A stretch of 40,777 nucleotides of DNA, taken from contig NW_022205168.1 in NCBI RefSeq assembly GCF_008831285.2, positions 1-40,777 on the forward strand. Reading direction: 5' to 3'. Every line of letters starts with the position of its first letter. The first letter of the stretch is position 1. Origin of the DNA: Nymphaea colorata (taxonomy: Eukaryota; Streptophyta; Magnoliopsida; Nymphaeales; Nymphaeaceae). Below are positions 1 through 11,469 of the stretch, in pieces. Position numbers and translations under genes: made by a program. Under the pieces are notes generated by a model. The model saw only the letters and a program-made list of their open reading frames with translations, had not been told where the DNA came from and did no database searches.

Positions 1-74
1 AGCTACTCCATCCCTTTTTTTTTTGTTTTTACTATGCGATTGTCTTGTATATTCATCTTTTATTTATGTTTTGC

Positions 75-765
75 AGTTTATTCCTGTACTTAGGGGACTG
101 TTGTCCCCAATTTGCTATGAATTCCCATTTTATCGGCTCTCTCTCTATTTGCTTCAGTAGTCTATGTTTATGTTTGTTGGTATCGATCTAGATTATCTGT
201 TTGAAGCCATCCCACTTTCAAATTAGAAAGAACTGGCTTACCTGCTATAGGAGTAGCATTTTGTTTTGTTTCAAAATAAAAAGGTGACCTATAGCAGTAG
301 AGGAATCACTACTGTAAGAACTTCTAGCAATGACTTCTACCATTGTCAAACTCAACGAGTTCTTACCAATGTGTATTGACAATGACTTGGGCCTAACAGA
401 AGACTTTTCCCCGTGCTGTAAAGGGCAAGGGCAACCTTAGCTGATCGCTAGGGCAAGAGTACTTGCCAATAAGTTTATTGGCAATTGCATTATGACTATT
501 CGCTACGGTAAAAGTCATTGCCAATAGCATATATTATAGTTGTGGTTTATACACAAGTGGGCTAGAGCCCAACTCTGCTCATGTCTTGTCCTGCTTGAGC
601 TATTGTGCTTTAAAGGGTCAGTTCAAACTCCACTCAACAAACCAAGACCTAGCTTGTGCTCGACACTGAACCTTGAGCAAAGTATCCTGTGACAGGTATA
701 AAATGGATAGACTCAAGGCTCATTTAAGCAAGAACAGTATTTTATAGCTAACTACATCATTTTGT
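75..765 (+). repeat. Left arm of a large inverted repeat
   Basis: This segment reappears, reverse-complemented, at 16255-17485. Matching landmarks include the stretch around TATCGATCTAGATTAT, the CTGTAAAGGGCAAGGGCAAC block, GCCAATAGCATATATTNTAG, the block reading CAAACTCCACTCAA(C/T)AAACC, and the inner end ACTCAAG..CATTTAAGCAA. The arms differ by scattered substitutions and small indels, so they are diverged rather than recent. The outer match becomes weak near the left window edge and may continue beyond it. The segment contains short internal repeats built on CCATTG, GCCAAT and CAATGACTT, which is typical of subterminal repeats of CACTA (En/Spm) transposons, and has no convincing long reading frame. 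What is inferred is only the origin; the inverted pairing itself is visible. Confidence 0.85.
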
Positions 766-1290
766 GAGGCGTCGCATGGTTATTCTAATGATCAACCTTC
801 AGATGAACATAAGCTGAGACTTTATGTTGGATATTCAAAATCCAAATTCTAGATTTGGATGTGGAGTGTGTCTATAAGTTCTTTCATTCATATATACATA
901 TATATTTGGATTTCAAATTAAAAGTTAGATTTGAATATGATATATAAGTTCATTCATTCATATTCAAATCTGTTTTTATATTCGAATATATGAATATCCA
1001 AAAAATCAAATATGATAATGTGTGATTCAAATCCAATCCATGGTATTGACATCCCAGTTATCTTTTTAAGTGGCTTTCCTTAGCCCCAACAAACCCTTCA
1101 ATTGGCATTAATTAGAGCTTGATTTTGGCTGAATATCTGAAAATATAGGCCCCAAATTGTAAATAATAATTACCACCAGATCGGCGCCCTTTAAAACACA
1201 CAGAATTTTATCCTTATAAAATTCATGTCTGGAGTTGAAAACTGACTTGAAAAGCTTGATTCGATGGCGCACCTTCTACCATCAGCCAGG
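766..1290. other. AT-rich spacer with ATATTCAAATCC-type degenerate repeats
   Basis: No gene is visible. The stretch 830-1060 is built of variants of GGATTCAAAT and GAATATATGAATATCC in both orientations and closes with ATTCAAATCCAATCC followed by GACATCC. A similar segment in the same orientation lies at 15540-15640, just inside the opposite arm, with the same order of landmarks. This is a dispersed repeat of unknown class. Confidence 0.5.
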
Positions 1291-2640
1291 CACCCCATGC
1301 ATTGCTCCTCCATGTCGATTGCTTCCTCCCAAAGTTTCTCTTCTCTCATTGTGAATTGCTTCTTTCTGAAAGCTTCTCATTTAATTGTCCAAAAGTTGAA
1401 GGGGGTGTGACGCCTTCACGTAGCAGCATGGCTAAGCTGAATGTGGTGGTCGTCTTGCTCTGTCAACACGTCTGTTTTCCCAGCCCACTCCCTTCCCAAG
1501 TCTTCTACATGATCTTAACTGCAGTGGGAGAATCTCGTCTCCCTCTTCCTTTACTATGCAGGTGGTGCTTTCAGTTCTTGTCGGTGGACTTCGTCATGGT
1601 ATGTTCATATCAACTATGAGTGCTTTTTTCTCTGATGACAACCCGAGAAAGACTAAGAAAACTAAGACGTCCAGTGGAACTCTTCAATGCTCGCTGTTGG
1701 GGCTTCAGTACATTAATTGGTCAGTTTAATTTTACTGTACATATCGATGTTTTTAAACGAAGCAGACCGGTCCGGTGCATATTAGTTACCAATTGGGGCC
1801 TTCATTTCTATTTCTGGTCACGTAATTGGGCCTTCTGTTCCTCACACGTTTTAAACCATAGCCAAAGCATCACGACAAATATTTGATTGACCACATTAGA
1901 TATATATAACGTGAATCCAAAGCAATTTCTCCTTTAGAAAATGCAAGAGCTCTTTCTAAAGGCTAACTATTTTTTGAGTGCCAAACACCAATGAGCAAAG
2001 GCATCCTATTGGTGGACATGAACTGGGTGCATCTGAAGGTAAGAAACAAGTCCTCAGTGGCTACAAGATATGAAAAGTTTGCATCCTATGAATATGGAAA
2101 TATTAATGATGGTTTGAAAATATCCCAACCCTTACCGCAGACTGTAGTTGGTATTTCATGCATGAGGAGAAATTGGAATATGACATTTGCAGAGATTAAC
2201 TAGTATAGGAGTGCCCTCACACGCTATCGCAGATCAATTAGCTTACGGAAATGCGGTTCGTCAAGAAACTGGGATGTCACAGAAAATTCTTGAGCTTTTC
2301 CCAAAAGCTGAAGCTGTTATTTCATGGATGGGGATGAAATCGGAAGATAATGGTATGAGGGAAGTTAGTAAACGCAGGTTCAGTGCAAAGACACTGCGAA
2401 ATAGCATATATACCGTTCATTTCTGTGATCATAATCCATTCACGTGTTTCAAAATATCAACATCATGAGGAGACCTACCTGACTGGTGATGCTAAAGAGA
2501 ATGCGTGGAAAAGGAGCGATAAATGACATCGTTCTCAAGATAATGCATCAAATGCAGTAAAAGGACTGATGATCATGCTGAAGCCGGTAGTGTTTATCAA
2601 GCAATCATGAGGTTGATCATGATGGTAAGCGTTAGTTCAT
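1290..2640 (+). pseudogene. Exon-like debris of an unrecognised gene
   Basis: This stretch is less AT-rich than its surroundings and holds several short frames with protein-like composition. One runs 1556-1729 (57 codons; lysine/threonine-rich middle, residues RKTKKTKTSS). Another runs through 2187-2468 and contains AIADQLAYGNAVRQETG and QKILELFPKAEAVISW; it is preceded by TTTGCAG at about 2186-2192, a plausible splice acceptor. A further block at 2461-2528 reads HHEETYLTGDAKENAWKR before a stop. I do not recognise the family, and stops and frame changes separate the blocks, so a working gene is unlikely. It could be captured or abandoned host exons, or unrelated low-complexity frames. The function is unknown. 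Confidence 0.25.
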
Positions 2641-2739
2641 TAAATATGAAGCGTAAAATGATCAAAACACATGATTCAAAAAATATCATCAATAGACAAG
2701 TCGAAAAAAAATATGTAACCGAAAGAATTGGTTCTCAGC

Positions 2740-3830
2740 CAAATATCCATCATAAAACATAAACCTTGTATGCCTTGAGCAAGCATTTGTCTCATAATCA
2801 AATTTTACAAATTCTTCAGCTCAACCACGATTGCCAAAATTTGTCTAAGTGTGAAGAATCCATGGTTGATTATCTCGACCATTTGAAGTTCCTAACTGAT
2901 TCACTTTGTCTAGTTGTTGAAGTTATAAAGGAGGAGGATTTAGTTATATATGCATGCATTTAGTGGCTTAGGGAATGAATATAAAGTTTTTGTCATAACT
3001 ATGACAACTTCAAAATCTCTTCCCTCATTCTGTGAAATGCATGATATTATAATAAATCAAGAGAAGTGATTATAACTCTCAATGGAAATCCACAATCAGC
3101 AAGTGGGTCATCAATAGTTGCCTTCTTTGCTCAAAATAGGTGTGGCCTTGGCAAAAGTAGAGGCTGTAGTAGAGGTGATAAATGACTCTAGAGTGTAGGA
3201 AAATGTATACATCCAAGTTCTGTATGGATAGAAAGGTCAAGTAATTGGTCAATTATGTGGTAGGAGGAATAAAATGGCCAAGATTGCTAGAAGTTACTAG
3301 AGGCATTCATGGCAAATACTCTGAAGTTAAAGCAAGGCAATCAATGGCATCCAAATTCAAGTACTCTGCATTATATTGTGACTTTAGGTCTTTGTTTGAT
3401 GGCAAATGTGAGTGTGTTGGTTTAGTTGGTTGCCTTCTATCTATATCTAAGATATGCAGAGATAAGAAGTACAATATTTAGTTAACAAATCTATTTTTTT
3501 TAGGCTAAGGACGAGATGAAGAAGAAAATGCAGTTTGGAGAGGGGGAGGGGTAAAGACAATATCAAATGCATAAACAAAAAGTGGCTGGAATAAGTTGTC
3601 CAATCTCATAAGTTTGATTCTTTATTTGCTAGTTCCTATCCTACTACAATTTCAAATTTTGTGTGGCATGCTAGATCAAGATAGGCTAGTAATTATGAGA
3701 TGAGTGTGTTGAGAAATGATGATGTTGTTTTGAAGGAAAAAAAACAAGATAAAGAAATATGTTTTAATGGTCTTCTTACAAAATTTGGTCATTTGCCATT
3801 TCAAATCTTTAGGCATATTCAGATTTTCCC
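2740..3830 (+). pseudogene. Ty1/copia fragment: gag, degenerate zinc knuckle, possible pre-integrase
   Basis: Translation in shifting frames gives a UBN2-type copia gag segment: LQLNHDCQNLSKCEESMVDY, then LKFLTDSL and EEDLVIY, the usual order in copia gag where the protein packages the element RNA. It continues past a stop as LGNEYKVFV and an arginine/glycine stretch near 3150-3180. A decayed zinc knuckle follows at about 3245-3310 (CGRRNKMAK in the frame starting at the cysteine). Around 3660-3800 a weak match to the pre-integrase region starts WHARSR and ends HLPF. Several stops and frameshifts make it non-functional. No LTR is assigned to it. The family call rests on gag; the integrase part is tentative. 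Confidence 0.6.
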
Positions 3831-4239
3831 CTTTTAAAGAATACATGTAGACTATCAGAACTTGTAACTGTTCGCATGGTGTGGCACAATGAGAAGTTAC
3901 ATAAATGTTTGTTCATCCACTAGAGTGTCTAGAGGCATTCGGTAGTGGCGAACTGTTGTACAAAATATTTTTTATTAAGATAAGAATCATTGCCAGCAAA
4001 TAAATTTAATTGTAAAGAGCAAAAAATAGTTTTATTAATTGTTTATAAGGGAATTTATTGTAATTAGGACAGATTTCATGTGATTCTTCTCAACAATTTT
4101 CTTGCACACTATAAGAGTTTAGTAACCAAGGAAGTGCTATTTAGCCTCTTCAACGCATGTGTATGTGCTTTCTCTTTTGATCTACTACCCTTCACTCTGT
4201 TTTACTTGTGCTTTGTTTTCCATAGTTATGATTTTACTA
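3831..4239 (+). other. Probable remnant of a copia 5' LTR
   Basis: No reading frame is credible here. The interval lies directly before a primer-binding-site-like sequence and a copia gag region, which is where a 5' LTR should be. Its 5' edge is not visible, and I found no matching 3' copy after 7690, so the assignment is positional inference. Confidence 0.3.
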
Positions 4240-4253
4240 TGGTAGGAGAGCTC
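4240..4253 (+). other. Degenerate tRNA-Met primer binding site
   Basis: TGGTAGGAGAGCTC resembles the copia primer binding site TGGTATCAGAGC (complement of the initiator tRNA 3' end), with two or three changes. It sits about 120 bp before the gag coding remnant, as expected just after a 5' LTR. Confidence 0.45.
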
Positions 4254-4359
4254 TAAGCTCTTTTTTAGCATGATATTGGTCTCTTATTGACCACTATGTG
4301 GTTATTTACTAATCATCATCTTGTCATCACTGCTTGCTCTTATATCTTGGTCAATATAT

Positions 4360-7300
4360 GGCAAAAACAAATGCAAATATCAATTCACTGACTAGAGGAA
4401 GCTCAAACACCTCTAGTTCAAATCATTTGCCTGACCTCTACATAGAATTTGACATCCCTTATTTCATGCATCATTCGGACAACCCTTGAGCTTTGTTGTG
4501 AATTAGCATCTCGATGGTAATAGCTATGGCACTTGGACATGGTCAATGATAATGGCACTTGCCACTAAGAACAAAATATCGTTCACCAATGGTTCATTGC
4601 CAATGCTTGAGGTTTTTTGTCTAAAATGTTCGTTGAGGTCTCATTCCAAGCATATGATCTTGTCCTAGATCAACTCATTTTCTCTTGAAATAGAAGATAG
4701 TGTTATATATACTACCATAGAGAGAAAAGTACATTTAGATCTACAAGAATGTTTCTACCAAAGTACCTGCAAATTTCAAATTAAGATAGAGATTAGCAAG
4801 AATATTGAAGATGAATTTTCTACATTAGCATACTACATGAACTTCAAGGCCTACTAGGATAAGTTGGCCTCATGTGATCCTTTTCTATTTGCTCGTAGGG
4901 AGTGATGCAAAAAGTTTTGAAATTCAATAAAAAGAATGGTTCGTGCAGTTTCTAAAGTGTGATTCCAAGAACCAAAGGGTGAGTTTGTTCTTACTATTGT
5001 GTCAAATGCCATACTCATGACCATTGTTTCACGTTGCACAACCATCCATCAAAAGTGAAGGTGTCTAAATCAAACCCTAACAAGGGATATGATAAAAATT
5101 CCACAACTATTTCTAATGCCACAGCAAACTTTGTTGCAACTTTGTCAATGAATTCGTTTCATGGCAAGAAAAATGCTACACCCTCCTTCACTTTAGGCAG
5201 GTACAATTGATTGTTACAGTTGATCAAAAAAGAATCTTCCATGTCTCTTGCAAGTTTTGCTAGTAATCAAATACCTAGAAACCCTTGGATAATCAACAAT
5301 GGATTAAGTAATCACATGAATTGCTCCATTTCATGTCTCATTCATCTAGATAATGTCATCTGCTAATGGAAAATTGATGCTCATTGTCAAGAAAATGTCA
5401 TGATTAATCCTTTTTTGAATCTTATTATATACATAATTCAAGTTTGATTTCATTTTTATCAAAAAACTGGTTGAAGCCTCAAAATGTTCTATTTCATTTG
5501 ATGTGCTTGACGTGTTTTATATGACCTGGAGACCAAAATGATGATTATCTTGGGTGATGTGAGAAATAGGCTCTATTACATGAAAAAAGCATTACAATAC
5601 TTTTCAGTTTAGCCACTTTTTTTCATTTTGTTTTAGTTGTGAAGACTGGCCTAAGATATTAGAACACCTATCTGAATATAGACACAAAATATTCTATATT
5701 TATGATAAAAATATATGACTAAATCGAAACACTCATGATGTTTGCTCAATTGCTAAGAAACCAGATTACCTTTCACTTTTAGTTGCATATCAATGAAAAA
5801 TGCATTTCAAATCTTACATATTTATCTATGGGGAGTTATCTCCTTGTCATCCATAACTAACTTACATTGTCTCATTAGTATTGTGGATGATCAGTTGTGC
5901 ATTGTTGATACTTTATATAAAGCATAAATATGAAAACAAATCGACAGGTAAAAGTCAAGTATGGCAGTGGCACAAAATTCTTAAACCAAGAACTTAAGGA
6001 TTTTTTTTTTTGAAAAAAGGTGTAATCCATGAACTTAGTTGTCCCTATACACCCCAATAGAATAGTGTTGTGAAGAGGAAGCAACAATACATTTTAGATA
6101 TAGCTCATTCATTAAGATTTGAATTCAATTTATCTATGACATTTTGGGCAAAATGTATTCAAACAACAATTTGTCTTATACCAACTCCACTATTGAAACA
6201 AAAAATACTATGTGAAATGCTATTTTTAAGAAAACATGTTTTTATATAATGTGACTTTTTGGTTTTCTCTACAATGCAACTATCATCAAACCTAAACAAA
6301 ATTTGATCAAAGACCAAGAAGATGTATTATTTTGGTGGTATGATTAAACAAAAAATATAATGTATATGATTTTGATACTCAGAAATTTTGTCGGCCAAGA
6401 TTTAACTTTTTTAGAAAATATTCTTTTTCAATCAACCTAAAATTCTTTTTCTTCTGCTGCCCATTATTGATCAAACTATAAATAAAAATATGTGACAAAA
6501 ATAAAGTGTTGATGACATTAGCAATAATAAGCAAAGTCATCCAACTACCTCTTCTAATTTCTCACAACAATGATCAAGCAAATAGTTACTGAGAAGAGGT
6601 TATTCATCTTGTTTTCCAATTCTATATCCTTTCAAAGGCTTTCTCTTACTCGTGAATCATCTTGGCTTATTGTTTCACATTTGTCTTAACCTCTATCATA
6701 TTAAGTAGTAAAGCACGAGTTCTAGCATTAATCTATGGGAGCTTAAGCTAAAGCATTAGAAGACAAGAGAACATGGGCTCTTACTCATTGTCCACCTAGT
6801 GTTGGATCAATTGGTTGCAAGTGGGTATATAGGATGAAACATATATCAGATGGAACTATTGAAAGGTTCAAGGCATGCTTGGTACTAAAATGATATGGGC
6901 AAATAGAGGGGCTGAACTATAATGAAACTTAGGTACTAGTTACCAAATTAGTGTCAGTGAGATGCTTACCATTGCCACAAAATTGAATTGGAGACCATAT
7001 CAGATGAATGTCTACAATACATTTTTACATGGTGGCTTGCTTGAAGTTGTTCTACCTAAAGGATATGGCTTACAGGGGAAAAATAGAATTTGTAAATCGA
7101 ACAAATCAACCTATAGACCCTAATAGGCTTCACAAAACTGGTTTATCAAGTTCTCTATTGTGCTTAGAAGCTATGGGTATCTACAATCAAAGGTTAGTTA
7201 CTTGCTATTGACACTCTGAAGGTGAGAGTTTTATTATTGTCTTGGTCTATGTAGATGACCTTGTCATTATAAGAAATAAGGATGAAGAGATCAACAAGTT

Positions 7301-7690
7301 CAAGAATTACTTAGATTTTGCATATGAAATATTTCGAAAAACTGAAGTTTTTCTTAGGTCTTGAACTTGCAAGAAGCAAATCGGGAATTCATGTAGCACA
7401 AAGGAAGTATGCTGTCGATATTATTGAAAAACCTGGTCATATAGATGCAAAGTCTGTTGACAAACCAATGGAAGAACACATACATCTGCCTAAAAATGAT
7501 TGAGAATGCATCATAGATGATACAAAGTATATGAGATTAGTAGAGAAACTAAACTACCTATACATGGTCTGACATGCTTATTTCAGTGAATGTATAAAAC
7601 AGTTATATGGAAAAACTTTGCAATAATAATTGGGAAGCCCGATTAAAGGTGGTTATACGTGTAAAAAATAGCGCCGGTTAATGAGTTTTC
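4360..7690 (+). pseudogene. Decayed Ty1/copia polyprotein (gag, protease, integrase, reverse transcriptase)
   Basis: A long copia relic readable in many frames. Gag: about 4430-4600 gives IPYFMHHSDNP and YGTWTWSMIMAL, a Retrotran_gag_3-type start, and about 5000-5060 gives a zinc knuckle-like CVKCHTHDHC. Protease: about 5220-5340, NPWIINNGLSNHM, where the catalytic D-S/T-G triad has become NNG. Integrase: pre-integrase at about 5480-5590 (ending RNRLYYM), and its C-terminal part at about 6095-6200 (SLRFEFNLSMTFWAKC). Reverse transcriptase: about 6715-7690, with CKWVYRMK, then the YVDD catalytic motif at 7248-7259, then FLGLELARSKSGIHVAQRKY at 7350-7410. RNase H and a 3' LTR are not seen. Dozens of stops and frameshifts show it is old and inactive. 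Confidence 0.85.
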
Positions 7691-7935
7691 ACGCCAAGCA
7701 TAAATGAATTCAAGACAAGCATTGGAAAGGCATTATCAATCTACATTCATACATCCATCTGTTATCTCATAATCTCATAAATCTTTAGTTATCTCATAAA
7801 CAATTAGTGTTATCTCATACATCCATTTGTCTGTTTGTTATCTCATTATTTGATAAATATTTTATTGCCTCATAAACATTATATCATACTTCTTTGTTAT
7901 TTCGTACCTATTTGTTATCTCATGCACATGCATAT
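7691..7935. repeat. TTATCTCATAA-rich degenerate tandem stretch
   Basis: TTATCTCAT or TTATCTCATAA recurs at least six times at irregular spacing between 7755 and 7925 (for example TCTGTTATCTCATAATCTCA and TAGTTATCTCATAAACAA), with variants such as TTATTTCGTAC. It directly follows the copia RT remnant and may be part of the element's 3' end. There is no coding content. Confidence 0.5.
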
Positions 7936-8183
7936 GTAATGTTTGGGCATGAAAGAAAATGTGCATATTGGTAGTATGGTCCACATCCGGCGCATGCTCG
8001 TTACATACACGGAGTGGCACAGAACTCTCTCTCATATTCATGAATGTTTTATTTGTCACTGTTAAATGTCTCTGTTTGCATATTTGTTCTTGAAACCAGA
8101 TATTGAGTCTCTCAGTGTCGTGCATTAGTGAGACAAGACTTTCAAATTACTTAACATAATTTGGAATAAGTCAATAGTATCCA
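7936..8183. other. Spacer, nothing recognised
   Basis: Ordinary AT-rich sequence. A minus-strand open frame covers it but shows no domain, and its composition is uneven, so I leave it uncalled. Confidence 0.4.
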
Positions 8184-8426
8184 TTGTATGGAAAACTTTC
8201 CCAATTTCTCACCCCCATCTTCCCTTTTCAGGTGATTGCAAATAAAAGGGCTGGCGATGTGGCTGGAACATTACTGAAATGGCCTTGTTATGCCAAAACC
8301 ATTCCAAGATCTACCAGAATTTTTAGGACTAGAATAATGAGAACTTTTATGTTTTTTATTCTAAGATTTGACTGGGTTGTTTGTTCAGTTTATCTTCTAA
8401 ATAATAGTGGTTTGTTGTCAATATAG
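8184..8426 (+). other. Open frame with an exon-like block after a splice acceptor
   Basis: An 80-codon frame contains a pyrimidine tract ending TTTTCAG at about 8225-8231, followed by GTGATTGCAAATAAAAGGGC, which reads VIANKRAGDVAGTLLKWPC. The acceptor plus the sudden protein-like composition suggest the start of a former exon. After about 30 residues the frame becomes AT-rich and hydrophobic (MRTFMFFILRF), which looks like intron or random sequence. I do not recognise the family, and no neighbouring exon is visible. Confidence 0.2.
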
Positions 8427-10390
8427 TTTGTAGTGATGCTTACTAGTATAAAAATTAGGATGTTTGAAAAATTATTTCCTTGTGCTGTCTTCAACAAAAA
8501 AAATTTGCCTTCAATAAAACAAATTGGTCACAAAAGTTTAGGTTCGCAACATCTTTAATTTTTTTTTTCTAACAATATTGTACATTCATTTATGCAATAG
8601 TGTTTTTGAAATAAATATTACTCGAAACAGACCACTCGACAGATGGTTCTGCGTGACTTTTCTTGCTTGATGTAAATTTTTTGTTTTTTCATGATTCCAT
8701 GCTATCCTTCTTATTACGACTTTCAAGTTGTTTTGTGAAAAAAAAACCATGTTCCAATAATAGCCTTTTAAAATATGAAACGATCTTTAAATGCAACAAT
8801 CAAATGTAGACATAAATATGTCGTGCATTACTGCAACGAGAACGTGGTGTTCATATAGAACATGTATCCAGGAATGCAACGTTTTGCAATTAAATAACTT
8901 CGAAAAAATCAATAAAATTAAAGGATGAAATATGAGATGTTTCAAATGAGAATAATGCATTAGAAAACGATTGAGTTACCTGTAAAATGTGGATCTGAGT
9001 GGTTCAAATGATGAACCAGTACTAAAAGGTAATACTAATTGGGTAGGGATGGAGGCAATCAGTTAAGCTTTCAAAGTGGGTCTCAAAATCTTGAACTCTC
9101 TATGTGTTGGTTACTTATTTTGTGGTTTATCATAGACATGTCATTTACTCGGACCATCTAATGTATGGAGTAGTTTGCGGTGCAATAATGCGTGAATTAA
9201 TTTAAGTTCTTCTTCCTAGACATTATATTAAAATATATTAGAACAATGCATATATAACAAGTCCCAATTAGTGCCTCCCTTTGGGATCTGGTTGCAGTAA
9301 CAGCTTGCTCAGGGTACGCCCCTACCTTTATCATTTCGGGAGCCTCCATTTGTTTCCCCATGTTTTACAGTGGAAGAGAGTAATGCCCAAAGTGCCTCCA
9401 TTTCATGTGAATTTTTTTCTTAACGCAGCAAATAATTGCAAATATTGCTGTATTTATTTCTATTGAGACAAACAGTTGTAAATTTTTTTGTTAATATTTT
9501 GCTATATATCCTATTTTTTATCCTTGTAAAAGCCACATAATCTGTTACGTAAGAACCTGTAAATCACTTAGTTAGTTTTACTCTAATATGTTGCCGTAAT
9601 ATTAACAGAGCAATATTTAAGTCTAGAACTTCCTGAAGATATATAATTAATTTGGTGCTTAAAGGAACAATAAAAGCCATATACTAATTTGTGAATAAAT
9701 ATAGAAGCATCTCTTCCTTGTTGTCTGAACAAAACAATTTGGCATGTTTATCTTAGTTAATTGGTAGCAGGATTGGAAATTAACACATAGGAGGATATTA
9801 AATTTCCACAGTAAATTATTCAAAATTAATTAATATTGAGGCTATTAAGTTTTTTATAAAAATATTTTGAAAAGTCATTAATAAAAGTGGTGCATGTTGG
9901 TTGCTAACAAGACTGAACAAAATCCCCAAAATGGTGCCAATTAATCTGTTGATTCTAGCTCATTGTGCACATCTTTGAGACAACAACAACATTTGCAGGG
10001 ATGGTGGATCCTCATGTACAGTGGACATCCCGAATGGTGCACCAATGAACGAACAGCCAATAATAGAAATTTATTTATTTTTTTTTTTGGGGGGGGGGGG
10101 GGTGGTCCGAGAGAGAGGGGGGAGATAGATATCGTTGATTTTATTTAAAAAAACACAAATGAAATATTACTGAGTTAAAGGCTTAGAAATTTGGTTTCTC
10201 TTTTAATTACAAAAAACAGCAAAAACATTTTAGTTCTACTATTTGCTAAGTTATTTTTCTTAATATCTGTTATCATATTTTTTCAAAAAATTGGAGAGGA
10301 TCAAACCATCTTGTTGAAATTTTTTGCTTGATCGACCATCATGCATGTTGAAACAAATATAGACATGAAGCACAACCGGTTTTCTGGGTT
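8427..10390. other. Gene-free AT-rich region with a poly-G run
   Basis: I see no supported gene in about 2 kb. The only notable sequence is a T-run followed by about 13 consecutive G at roughly 10089-10102 and a purine-rich GGTCCGAGAGAGAGGGGGGA stretch, all G-rich on the plus strand. Short frames at 9281-9466 and 9963-10148 have no recognisable motif; the second simply translates the G run as glycines. Confidence 0.5.
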
Positions 10391-10450
10391 TTCAAACTTG
10401 GTATATATTTTTCAAAAGTGGTATATATTTTTCAAACATGGTATATATTT
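10391..10450. repeat. 20-bp tandem repeat, three copies
   Basis: Three adjacent 20-bp units share TTCAAA.(A/T)(T/G)GGTATATATTT: TTCAAACTTGGTATATATTT, TTCAAAAGTGGTATATATTT and TTCAAACATGGTATATATTT. A truncated fourth begins TTCTG. Only two or three bases vary between units, so the expansion is fairly recent. Confidence 0.9.
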
Positions 10451-10759
10451 TTCTGTTTGGCTCACAACCTGTCGTTAGGGATATTCTGATCTTGATTAAT
10501 TTATATTTTCTATGTAACTTTTATCTACAAATAGAAAAAGAAGCAACAAAAAATTCAATTTCAAATTAGTTGATATCAACCAACATATAATTAACGAGTT
10601 AGATGCCCTGTATTAGCCAACTATTTCCCAATTTCCAATGATTTTCCAGTTTTCTCCTTTTTGTTCGTTTATAGCTCGATTTGCCTTCGGCAGATCAGGG
10701 CTTGGTTTCATATCAAAACCTAAACATAGGGTTTGATTCTTTGTAATATGTTGTGGACC
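10451..10759. other. Spacer, nothing recognised
   Basis: AT-rich sequence between the 20-bp tandem repeat and the MITE. No frame, structure or known repeat is evident, apart from the left target-duplication copy at its end (10752-10759). Confidence 0.4.
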
Positions 10760-11194
10760 CAGGGCTTCTTGCATGAGTTAAGTCGAGCTCCAGTTGGGTC
10801 AGCTCGAGTCGACTTCACTCAGAAAACTCGAGGTCAAACTTTACTCAAGCTCCAGAACAAGCAACAAGCTCGACTCGATGATACAACATTGGGCTCAAAC
10901 TCGACTCACTGAACTCATTTATGTTAAACATGTCTTGTTTCATTTAACTTGTCTAACTGTATTAACTCATTTAGTTTTTACTCGTTTAGATTTTTTCTCG
11001 TTATAATTCAATATTCATTGTATAATCGAGTTGAGTTGAGTTCTTACAACTCAAGCTCAACTCAATTAACATTTCAAGCATACATTTGAACTCGAGCTCA
11101 ACTCATTAATAAACAAGTCGGGTTTGAGTTGAGCTTCAACGAGTGAGTTCGATTGAGTCGAGCTCAAGCTGGCTCAACTTGTTGTGCAGCCCTA
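10760..11194. mobile_element. hAT-like MITE with 8-bp target duplication
   Basis: The left end reads CAGGGCTTCTTGCATGAGTT and the reverse complement of the right end reads TAGGGCTGCACAACAAGTTG, forming an imperfect terminal inverted repeat; CAGGG/TAGGG with GCAC is typical of plant hAT ends. The flanks TGTGGACC (10752-10759) and AGTGGACT (11195-11202) agree at six of eight positions, the target length made by hAT transposase. The body is built of GAGTTGAGCTCGAG-type motifs on both strands and could fold into a long hairpin. No transposase frame is present, so it depended on a partner element. Frames at 10794-11006 and 11153 onward only read through this repeat. Confidence 0.75.
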
Positions 11195-11202
11195 AGTGGA
11201 CT

Positions 11203-11469
11203 TCTCTTTCAGACATATATTAATCTACTTATTGATCGGGTATTTTGTGATGCACTGAGATTCTTTTGGAACTCATTTCATGGAAAACGAGCTATATCCA
11301 ATCTTGGTTGGCCTTTCAACCCTAGCCACAAGTTGTTCCCATATTTTTGCCACATACGTGGGCTCGGTCCACGAAGGCCTTGTAGAGCTCGTTTCAACCA
11401 TGCTAGATCGATCAATTTAGGGTCAAATAGGAACAACTATCATCTGCAACCTCTAGAAAGCACCTACAC
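11203..11469. other. Moderately GC-rich spacer, no recognised gene
   Basis: The plus frame continues to 11473 with a protein-like composition (residues such as FHGKRAISNLGWPF), but I do not recognise it, and its first third lies in the MITE. It may be a piece of former coding sequence. Nothing more can be supported. Confidence 0.25.

Noticed and set aside
242-297. Perfect 10-bp stem CTGCTATAGG / CCTATAGCAG as a possible small foldback element.
   Set aside because: The corresponding place in the right arm does not preserve the stem, so it looks incidental.
1302-1619. 105-codon plus frame.
   Set aside because: It contains many Leu, Ser, Cys and Phe typical of random pyrimidine-rich sequence. 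Part of it overlaps a better-looking frame (1556-1729), so I list only the region as exon-like debris.
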